Shown piece after piece: positions 50,001 through 59,000 of a DNA stretch of 64,000 nucleotides (positions within the stretch are counted from its first letter, which is position 1; every line of letters begins with the position of its first letter). The notes below the pieces were generated by a model that worked only from the letters and a program-made list of their open reading frames with translations, had not been told where the DNA came from and did no database searches. Position numbers and translations under genes: made by a program. The stretch spans positions 28,997,469-29,061,468 of the forward strand of contig BTRK01000005.1 in the NCBI GenBank assembly GCA_036245805.1, written 5' to 3'. Origin of the DNA: Pristionchus mayeri (lineage: Eukaryota; Nematoda; Chromadorea; Rhabditida; Neodiplogasteridae).

Positions 50001-50010
50001 GGAGTCCTCT
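38087..50010 (-). CDS. Very large Lys/Glu/Ala/Pro-rich protein, C-terminal exon set (unrecognised)
   Basis: About 28 minus-strand exons from ~50010 down to stop 38087-38089 show good GTACGG/GTGAG donors and TTGCAG acceptors. In order: acidic modules at 48.4-50.0 kb (DSDTEFCVSETFRIEQPR, SDFDSDIDMSVFL, FYESEE, EYGSEYEEEEEEYEDEDD); Ala/Pro/Lys linkers at 44.3-44.6 and 42.6-43.0 kb (AAAAKPAVTPVAAKTAAAPV); charged helices at 43.2-44.2 kb (EEAKLKELEDKHKSLLNK, LADKFKEEPKEKEE); basic modules near the end (KRRRRSAMRRRRYTREPHD, DIDVLLGWDKENSFEQ); terminal exon DIDKIYKTSELRDIQ. No known domain is recognised. Composition suggests a filamentous cytoskeletal or chromatin scaffold (inference). I cannot find a start codon, and the first exon fits in phase with the exon ending at 53138, so this is probably one gene with the next upstream minus-strand set. 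Confidence 0.6.
39131..40342. repeat. ~1.2-kb foldback palindrome, intronic
   Basis: The sequence from 39131 (ATTCTTCCCATGTACGAGAC) returns inverted ending at 40342, with arms of about 600 nt meeting near 39737. Examples are GTAGTTCTCATTTTTCGCAT near 39234 and its complement near 40222. There are a few mismatches and small indels, and no transposase. It sits in the 3.2-kb intron of the large minus-strand gene. Confidence 0.85.
40680..40908. mobile_element. Palindromic non-autonomous element, copy 2 (Helitron- or MITE-like)
   Basis: Full-length homologue of 4511-4742 in opposite orientation. It starts near TTCCCAACCCGCTCTCACTC, has the same internal palindrome (GAAAGGCTCGTGAGGCCTCG and its complement), and ends with an AGCGACC-GAA-GGTCGCT hairpin, CTAG and T. 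The two copies differ by scattered substitutions. Confidence 0.6.
40947..42192 (-). mobile_element. Mariner-family transposon, nearly intact
   Basis: Terminal inverted repeats TTGGGGTGTCCGGAAAGTTC (left) and its complement (right, ending 42192) are flanked by TA on both sides; the span is 1,246 bp. The transposase lies on the minus strand. The element is inside the same intron as the foldback and Helitron/MITE-like elements. Confidence 0.9.
41011..42043 (-). pseudogene. Mariner transposase, one frameshift
   Basis: The N-terminal part (41612-42043) has the helix-turn-helix region (CYKWFSRFKKGEFGLDDQPR, SGRPPSL) and the linker to DLSPEQLKKK. A single frameshift occurs at a 9-A run (minus strand; T run at 41648-41656 on plus). 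Beyond it, in another frame, the catalytic domain continues to 41011 with first Asp in TDEKWI, second in LMMDNARPH, third in SPDLSPCDYHCF (the D,D34D arrangement) and a WREVVRKKGAYI end. It is otherwise intact, so inactivation is recent or is a homopolymer sequencing error. Confidence 0.9.
42425..42481. repeat. Perfect 26-bp hairpin, 5-nt loop
   Basis: GTCCCTTTTGAATCTATTCC (and six more bases) at 42425-42450 is exactly complementary to 42456-42481, with loop AAGTA. It lies in an intron of the large minus-strand gene. A perfect stem without bulges is unlike a typical miRNA precursor and more like a tiny foldback insertion, but a small-RNA precursor cannot be excluded. Confidence 0.75.
45969..46771 (+). 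CDS. TFIIS N-terminal (LW) domain protein, copy B, nested antisense
   Basis: Five exons (45969-46034, 46082-46156, 46202-46323, 46413-46597, 46659-46771), of identical lengths to copy A, encode 186 aa. Substitutions are few and mostly conservative (TEKYLNKISRMELSMDSL, SKWAEQSYDTTSPSS, MTDRAAKKIKVDSD, KKNIEKMAKGE). The frame is open throughout, so both copies look functional. The gene lies in an intron of the large minus-strand gene, between its 45.5- and 48.2-kb exons. A foldback element sits 12 nt after its stop codon and will be in its 3' UTR or just beyond. Confidence 0.75.
46784..48028. mobile_element. ~1.25-kb foldback palindrome, family 2 copy 1
   Basis: Ends GAGAGACTRTCTGAGTG in inverted orientation, flanked by TA. 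Arms of about 600 nt are near-identical complements (CTCAAGTGTGGCTT near 46889 and its complement near 47920), giving mirrored frames at 46945-47169 and 47697-47921. Near each end it has the block CTTGGCACTAGCGAAAA-like, which is also present in the element at 59.7 kb. It is absent from the duplicate locus at 35.2 kb, so it inserted after the duplication. Confidence 0.8.
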
Positions 50011-50539
50011 GGAAATTTGGCATTTAAACTTATCTAAATAAAAAAATACTGCATACACCCAGGTCGAAAATGAGAAGTGTGCTTCCTCTTGGCACTCAAT
50101 GATCTCCCCCACTCTCTTTCTCTGCTCTCTCTGTCTCTCTTCTGTTCCCTCTCCCCTCCCTCGCCCCTCATCACTCCTCCCTGCATCTGCATCCAAATCG
50201 ACGCTCTCGAGGGTGTAATAGTGCGAATATCGCCTCCTAAGCAGATAATAAAAAGAGGAAGGAAGAGGAAAGTGAAGAATGACTTGAGGCAGAGTCCTAC
50301 GAGCTATCGCCCAACCATATCTAATCAAAATCTAAAATCCCGGAATATGAAATCATCAGAACAAATTCCACAGAAAGCAAATTTCATCACGTATACTCGT
50401 TAATATGTAAAATCGGTAATTTCGTCCTCCCTCTCTCCCACTCCCCCCCCTTTCTCCCCTCATTCCAAATCTTCTCGCCGGTGCAAGGTGGTCGACAGCT
50501 GAAGACTAGGATGGTAAATCTCCCCTCCGCTTGAATATC
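50011..50539. other. Upstream region of the MSP gene / intron of the large minus-strand gene
   Basis: No supported exon except a possible minus-strand one near 50180-50250 (RYSHYYTLESVDLDADAG). CT-rich tracts at 50100-50200 and 50430-50460. It should contain the promoter of the plus-strand MSP gene. Confidence 0.35.
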
Positions 50540-52986
50540 ATGGCTCCACGGATCACAGTATGATGGGATCACAATCGTTCCCAACGCACCTTCCTCTGAT
50601 CGATACCCACCGTAACCCTCTCTTCCCCTCAGGATGCCGCCCTAATCGCGCTCTTCGTCTTCGTGGGTGTCCTCCTCGCCCTGATCGTCGGCGTCTGCAT
50701 CGCCTACTACTACACCAAGTGAGGGTTTACTGTAATTCATAGGACCTATCGCAAACTGGACACACGACTACCGTAATCTTTTGGTTCATTTGAGAAGCAA
50801 GCGAGAACCCGATGTGCAGTCTCCCCACACTGCGCAGACGGAGGAAGTATCAGGACCTCCCCTCTCGGGCCAGCCATACTCTACTCACAGGGACTCGGCC
50901 AGCGCCGAGAAGATCGAAGTACCTTACCCTACCGTATACCCCTCCTACAGTACATCTCTAAGATGACGGCGCCCATGCCCACCAGCAAGGAGAAGCAACA
51001 CAAGAACGGCAGTCGCGAGAAGGTATCCAATCCCTCTCTTATTACTGTACTCTACCGTATTGCAGACGGGCTATGGCAATAATAAGACGAGGAGTTCCTC
51101 TCAGGGGGAGAAGTCGATGGGGAGAGGAAGACTGAGAATGAAGGACTTCAAGTTCAACGGGTTCAGCAAGAAGTTCACAAAGCTTCCAGAGGGACCACTG
51201 GTGAGGAACTAGGGAGAAGAATTGAGTGGAGAGACCAGGGAAAGGCGAAATCACCGTGCAGGCCCACAAATACTCCAACGTACCTCGCAATCACAGCCTA
51301 GTGCCCAGGATCCTCACGAACGATATCACCGTATGACATTTCCACCGTATCCTCCTACCGTCCTCTTGTCAGGGCGACATCACTATGTACCCTCCCGACT
51401 TCGCCATCAATCTGCCCCTTCTCTCTGCGAACAGGAGAAAAACTGGTGAGGATGGGGCAGTGCGGGAGAGAGAGAGAGCGAGAGAGTATGAGCACTAGAT
51501 AGTCTCAGTCGTCTCTATGCCACGACCAACCCATTAGTTGCAGAGATCCTGGACCAGTACTACAGACTGGGACAGCCCGTGATGGACAATGAAGACTACA
51601 CCCGCAGACGCCGCTCCATGCTCGTAAGTACCGTACCCTAGAGGGGATACGGTAGCTATCGATCATCTCTCAATTTCAGGCGATTCCCGAGCCGACACCA
51701 GTTGAGGGCAACCACGAGAGAGTGAAGAACATGGTAGAGGGAACGTGAGTACCGTGTCCCAACTCCCCCTTGATCTACCGTAATCTTCAGGCCATTTCTC
51801 GAGCTCAGGCCGCATATCGCCAAAATGCCCGCCAAACGGTGAATACTGTAACCTACCCTCTGGACCAATTCCTGATTCAGGGACGACACTACTCGCCATT
51901 TCATACTAAACACCCAATATGCATCGAGACTCGCTGTTCGATTCCGCTGTGACAGTGGACGGTGAGGGAGACAGAGAGAGGGGAGAGAGAGAAGAGAAGA
52001 AAAAGATGATCTTTGATCTATCGTAGATTCGTCTCCATTCCTTCCCACGAGATCGTCGAACCATGTGGCCGACTGCGCGTCGTCATCGTCGCCAACTCTG
52101 ACGTAGGCCTTGATCTTTGATCTTCCACTCGATGACGTCATTGTTGAAGATGGATGAGCAGCAACTGGAGAAGGAGGTCGTCTACTACGAGTACATCCAG
52201 GTGCGTCCGAAGGCTATTGTCGATACTCAGTCTCTCTACTTCTGCAGGTCCCCGAACGGGCAATGGATGCGAAGCAGGAGTTCATGAAGATACCCATCAT
52301 CGGTCGTATCACTGTCCGTCTCTTCCCGTTCGTCTCCCTTCTCTGATCTTTGATCTCTGGTCTCATTTAGGAACGTGCTCAATCTGAGTCCCAATACCTT
52401 CTACCCTAGCAAGATCCGTCGCACGCCCACGCACATGGCCACACTCACCAATTCGGGCAAGGTTGGCGTCGTCCAATGGAGGAAGACCAGCAACAACTAT
52501 GTTTCAGACGCCGTGCAAGTTCTGGTGGCCGGACGAGAAAGACGTCCTCGTCTCTCCCCAGGTGAGAAGAGAGCATAGGATTACATCATGACTAGCCAAT
52601 CCGGGAATTGCTCCCTTTTCCTCTCCTCTCGTCTTTCTTCCTTGCAGAATGGCTTCATCAAACCGCAGTCCTCGGTCCAATTCACCTTCACCCTCAAGAG
52701 ACCCGCCACTACGAATGCAATCCTGGCGCATATGCACTACACGCTGGTGAGTAATCGAGAGTCTGACCTACCGAACTCCTACCGTATCCCATCTGTATCA
52801 CTCACTCATTCAGAACGACAAACCGACCGCTGTGGGCACGATGCTGGCCCGATTCGAGACCGAGGCGATGAAGAAGGTGATACAAGTCTCGACGAAGGTA
52901 TACGGTAAAATTTCTAATCTGTGGAAATACCGTAGCCCTCGCAGGCTCTGGCGGCATGTGATACAGCCGAGGACCCGGGCAACTAA
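50540..52986 (+). CDS. Membrane-anchored protein with two MSP domains
   Basis: About eighteen short exons in consistent phase encode roughly 473 aa from ATG 50540 to stop 52984-52986. Residues ~7-31 form a single membrane segment (ALIALFVFVGVLLALIVGVC). A basic linker follows (GRGRLRMKDFKFNGFSKKF). MSP-like domain 1 is near residues 260-305 (HFILNTQYASRLAVRFRC, FVSIPSHEIVEPCGRLRVV) and domain 2 near 350-435 (LNLSPNTFYPSKIRRTPTHM, TPCKFWWPDEKDVLVSPQNG, FIKPQSSVQFTFTLK). In domain 2 an intron of only about 46 nt (52462-52507) must be removed to keep the frame. MSP folds are nematode sperm cytoskeletal or VAP-type adaptor modules. N-terminal anchoring with two domains is unlike either classic MSP (cytosolic, single) or VAP (C-terminal anchor). 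The gene lies antisense within the large minus-strand gene if that is a single gene. Confidence 0.75.
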
Positions 52987-53095
52987 GAAGGACCCAACAA
53001 GACTAACTAACAAGCAACCTCAAAAGGTTCGCACAAAACGATAAACTCTAGAAGTGACACCTCGCATTCTCTCAACCACAAAGACACATTTACTC

Positions 53096-56000
53096 TCACA
53101 CGCTCTCTGAACTGGTTTGATATTGTATGGGAATTCGAATAGCACCGTACCCTCTTCCTCCTCGTCCTCGTCGGTGCCATCTGAACGTGCGTCTTCCCAC
53201 ACGTAACCACCAGAAGTCGAGGCTCTGAGATCAAAGAATATTGTGCACAGTGGCAGCATGCACTCATGTGACAAGTCATTACGCAAGTGTCGTTCCTATT
53301 GCACCAAAATGCACATTAGTTCGCCTTGAACTATGGAGAAATTGAGAAAGATCAAAGCGAAGAGTCAACATCTAGCTAGCAAAGGTGAATTCTAATGGCA
53401 CTCCATTCAATTATGTGCAACTGAGCAAGCGAAGTATTGACCTGGGAGTGGAGGGGAGAGAGGGCTGTGTCACTAGCAGCATCGGAGGACGAGAAGTAGC
53501 ACGAGGCAACTGAAAGAGAAGAAGGGAGTTAGAGATATTCAAATCGATAGACCGGCAATTAAAGGTTTATTACTTATAACCGAGTAATAAATCTTATAAA
53601 AGATGCAAAATTTAAGAACTTAATCGTTTTCGCGAGAAAGAGAATTGCGAATTGCAAGAATTACGATTTTACTTATGCATGTTATGGGAAAATCTATCTA
53701 GATCTATGACCGTGAATACATTTATCACGGAATAAATATATTGACGGTGATAGAACTCTAAACCAGTCCCACCTCTTCTACTCGATCAGCCTCCTCTCCC
53801 TTCTCTCCTCCCTCCTTCTTCTGCTCTTCCAACTTCGTCTTCAGTGCATCCAGAGTGCGGGCTGTTCGATCTCGTCGCTTCGGCACTGCAGAGATCAAAG
53901 ATCAAGATTAACCAGTTTGAGCTCTCCCATATAAATGGTGATATTTCAAGACAATAGCGAAATTGTTAGCGAAATTGTATTTGCATAGCGTAAAATTCTG
54001 ATCTGTTTCAGAGTTAGGAAAGCCATGGTCAAGTAAATGTATACATAATTTTAATATAAAAACAGACATGTCGCACTGTCCGGAGGTGAGTCCATCGTCT
54101 TCGTCTCCTCTGCAATTGAAAAATATAACTGATAGTAAAAAAAGGAAAAGGACGCTGATTGAAAGTGATTGAAATGAGTCACTGAACGGGAGACCTTCTT
54201 CCCACAATCAGTTCCATCTCCCCTCTTTCTCTTCTCTTCTGGCTCGCCTTTTATTTTCCCCTTACTTCTCTCCCTCATTCTCTCACATCGAAAACACATG
54301 GTCTTCCCCCCCCCCCCCCCCACTCTCTCTTCCCGGCTCTCATTACCTGTTGATCACTTCAATCCCTGTCTGCGAACACTCCAATCTATTCAAGTTTTTA
54401 AATTTCGCAGAAAAAATCAACACACATCTATTCGTATCATGCTACTGTTTTACAGATCCCATCTCAAGTTAAAATGATAAATGGCTGACTCTCGGGACTC
54501 CTCCTGGCGCTTCTCTGAGGGACTGCCAGCAGAGAAGGACTGCCCTCTCGCACCACTGATCTCTCCTTCTGCAATGCACCAGTTAAACTGATCATTCACG
54601 TTATTATTACATTGTTTAACGAGATTACTCTAACAATAATTCCTTCTTGGATCCTGACTAACTAACTGATTGTGAGTGAAACATTGTTTCAAACAAAGTG
54701 TTCGCAATAAACACTGTTGAGAATGAGTGGATATTCTGGAAAACGAAAACTACATAAAAACATCAAAACAAAAATGGGGAAACAATTTAAGACGTAAACA
54801 GCCCTTGGCTGCTCCCTAACCTTGACTCTGTCGACTGCACTCTTGGGTTCTCCCTCTGCTCCTCCCAACACGATGGTCACTCCCACTGAGGGCTCACGAA
54901 ATCTACAAGGAAAATGGAATCACTATTAACCTAATCTTTCTATCAATTTCATAGGCTTTACGTTTGCCGAACTTCGAAAAATAATTATCATAAACATGCC
55001 AAAATAACAGTACGAATTATGAGCACCAAAACTTAAAATACCAATTTAAATAACCCAAAATGCGCTCTTTCTAGCATCTTCACATTCTGACCAGTAAACT
55101 CAACTGAATCGCCATCCTAACTTCCCCTCTCACTAGAAAATGAATGGAGTAGCAATAAAGCCCGCCTTTGATTTATCTTCATGCATCTTATGGAGTCACT
55201 TGCTTACTCTCCCTCTCGATCAATGGTTTGCGCTTTTTTCACCCTGCGATTTCCGATTCCCAGTTGAATTTCAGAAGATTCCAGCACTTTTATCTATCGA
55301 TCCAACCCCACCCCCCTCCTACTCTATGACATAATCCGGCCGATTCTCCGTACCTGCTTCTCTCCCTCATCTTGGGTGCTGGACTGGCCTCTCGCTTAGT
55401 CGTAGATTGATCTTTAGCCTTCGGTGCGGGACTAGCTTCCTTCTTGACCACAGCCGTTGCCGCTTTCGGAGCCGGACTTGCCTCCTTGGATACGATAGGT
55501 TTGGGGGAGGGACTAGCCTCCTTCTTGGATACGGTAGTCTTTGGAGCAGGACTTGGTTCCTTAGTTATTGTAGCCTTTGGTGCAGGACTCGGTTCCTTGG
55601 TTACGGTGGCCTTGGGAGCAGGACTAGGCTCCTTCTTCACTACAGTAGCCGCTGCTTTGGGTGCGGGACTGGGCTCCTTCGTCAGTGGAGGTTTGGATAC
55701 GGCAGTCTTCGTGGCGGGAGAAGGGCTGTCCTCTTTCTTGACCACGGTCTTGGCTGGAGCAGGTGAGGCTTCCTTCGTCACCGTACTTTTCTTCGCTTCT
55801 GGGGTTACAGTAATCTTGAGGGCGGGGCTAGCCTCCTTGGATACGGTAGATTTCGGAGCAGGACTAGCCTCCTTGATTACGGTAGATTTCGGAGCGGGGC
55901 TAGCTTCCTTCTTGGCGACTGTGCCCTTGGGGGCGGGACTGGCTTCTTTCTTGATTGTAGTGGGAGGTTTGGTGGCTGGAGATGTAGATGCAGAGACACT

Positions 56001-59000
56001 GGTCTTCAGAATGGGACTGGAGGGCACTTTGGAGGTGGCAGCTGCAGCTGGTTTAGCAGTGGCTGCAGCTGCTGCAGGCACTGGGGTCGCAGCCTGTAAT
56101 ACAATGATAACAACTGTGGATTAGAAAATTGGAATTCTTTTCATAATTCCCGAGAGTTTAGAACACGAGCATGCAAAAAAAATATGACAAGAAAAAAGTA
56201 CGTCGATTTTTTTTGAAAATATTAGAATACTAGCCGTCGTCTTACTTAAAAACAGTAATAACATGTAATATGCAATTCTCGTAACGTTATATGTCCCCTG
56301 AGCACTGCTATATAGAAGGGCAGGCTCTCATCTCTCTCCCTCATCATCCCTCTGCTCACCTTGGGCGTCGCTTCTCTGCTGACAGTCTTCCTCTCGATCG
56401 CCTCGATCGTCTTCTCGTTCTTCAGCAGTCGATCCATCTGCGACGACGCCGGCTTCAGATCCCGCTTAGGAATCACCACTGACAATAATTCATTCATTAA
56501 TTAGGACTACTCAACAGTTATCGAGACAATAGATCTTCCTTCCAGCCAAATTTTCATACTAGCGACATTTAATAATTTTAGTAAAACCGCTGGCTAAGCC
56601 GATAATTCAATCTTAAATCGGCCTGACATATTCATGTGAACTACGCAGTCCCCACCTGGCTGCATTTCCACGTCCGAGAACTTCTCCTTGAACATCGCCA
56701 CGGGATTCTCCGCTTTCTGAAAGAGAGAACTTTTCTCATTCATTTTGTATTTTCAATATGTAAAAACAGTGGTCGAAAGGATAGGTCGCAAAAATTGTTA
56801 AAAGTGAGCACGTTTCTAAAATTTTAATGTGAAATCGTTGAAAATGGGTACGTTTTTACAACTTTATAAAAAAAAATACTAAAGCATGGGCACGTTTTCT
56901 ACTTTTGCACTGGTCCGAACCTCAAAAACTGGGCACGTTATGCCATTTTGGACCTACTTTTCGACCAATGTGTAAAAATTATATCGCTAAGATAAAAAAT
57001 AACAATATTGTTTTCCCACTAGGCGCCCTCACCTTCTCTGCCTCTACTTTCTTCTCTCTGGCCACAGTGGCAGCCTGCTCTGCGATGGAAGAGATGGCAT
57101 TCACCTTGTCCATCGCCTTCACTGACGGATCCTCTGCAATAACACTGTTTAGAAAACCCAACTAGCGAACGTTTACAAATTCCACTTTGGCATTGTGCTT
57201 CAATTACTTATTACTTAACTGCGATATTTTACATTCTTTCTACTTTTTCCTCGATACTACTTTCTCAATCAACCCTAAAGCTGTTATTCTGTTTCTATGT
57301 TCAATGGAAGCGAATCAATAAACTACGGTACCTTTCTGCTTCACTACTGTATCCTCCTTCTTCGCGGGAGTCGTCGTGGTCTTCTTGGGCACGGCGACGG
57401 GCGTCAATTCCTTCGTTGGAGAGCACATCGGAGTACGCTCGTCGTTCTGGAATTAGAACTCGGTTTTTCAATTGAGAGAGGAGGCAGACATGTGCAAGTG
57501 AAGTAAAGATACCAATTGCTCTTTTTATTTCATTAGTATCCAAATCCTTTGTGGAACTGTGAATTTTTTTGTACATCACGAAATCAACTGGCTCAAAAAT
57601 AAAGGCCCACCGTGGTGAGACTGTTCCGCCCTCTGAGAGGGGAGAAGTCGATCTCTTCTGGACTGTCCTCCTCCTCCGTCTCTTCCTCTGCCTCAGAATG
57701 AGAGATGAACTTCCGAGGCATCGACAGAGACACCTTACGAACTGCAAGCGAGAAAATATTGGAATGAATTGTCCTAGCCAAAAAAATGATCGGTATCGAT
57801 TATTCAGAGTTGTACTTTTATTGGATACCCAATCGAATTTTCTTTCATGAGTATCAACTCATTTCTTATCGACAAATAAAACCCAAAATTTCGTGAAAAT
57901 TTCCCATTTCAACACAAATATCACCATCGGAATTTGTTTTAATTCTCTTTATTCTAAATGAGTCTCTCTCCCTCCTCTCACCGGGTGGATTCTCTTCGAT
58001 GCTGCTGACACTGCTGCTGCTGGCGTCTCTCACGTATCGATTGTACAGTGACTGGAAGGTCCTCTCCACCTCGTCGCTCTCCTTCTGCAACACTTCTCTC
58101 ACTTATTGCGAGGGGAGTACATCCAAGGGAATTCATAAGCACGCCCAATTAATTTCATCCTATGGAAGCATTCAGAGAGTGCATCGCCGATGTTCCACTG
58201 CTCCAACTGCTAAATAGTAAGATGGCAGAGAAATGCATTCTCATCCTAACTTGACTCATCGCTGCAACACAAAGAAAACATCATTCAATAGGAATCATTT
58301 TGAGCCGTTTCAAAGCTGCATGAGCAAAGGTACCCGTTCCCTGGTGGGAGTCTCTCTGGTCGGAGATGTCCTCTCGAATCGAGACACCGATCGATAGTCT
58401 CGATCTCTCCTCGTCGATGGAGTGGAGGTGGAATACTCGGAGGAGAACCTAAAGATCATGGTAACTGAGATGGGGATGGAAATGAAAATGTTGTAAATAT
58501 TGGGTAAGGTTTTCCCGGCGAAAAGACTGTTTCAACCATACTAAATGTTTTTTTGAAAAGGAAAAAAGTCTAGTTTATTCGATCCATGCTTCGCTGTTCG
58601 TGAAATGAATCGGAAAAACAAAGTTGACTGATGGATCAGCAAACTGACCCGGGTGTCTTCGATCGATACTCGTATCTGGGTGTCACTCTGGGAGTATACG
58701 CTGATGCAGAATTAGTAGTCGATGAGTAGGATGGAGAAGTGTAGGGAGGACGGGATGAGTACCTGCCACATTACTCTTTCTTGCCTTCCTTCTAACAATT
58801 TTTTTTTTAATATTACTCACGAGCTGCTGCCGTAGCCTCCTGTCGCGCCGCTCGATCGATAACTGCTCAAGCCACCGTACTCTCTTGTGGGTACCGAAGA
58901 GGTTGTGGTGGCGAAAGAGCGCGAGGGCGTCTCGCGAGTAACTAAAATTATTGTTTGATCGAAACAATTGAAGTACGGTAATCACATCGGAACGCTTATA

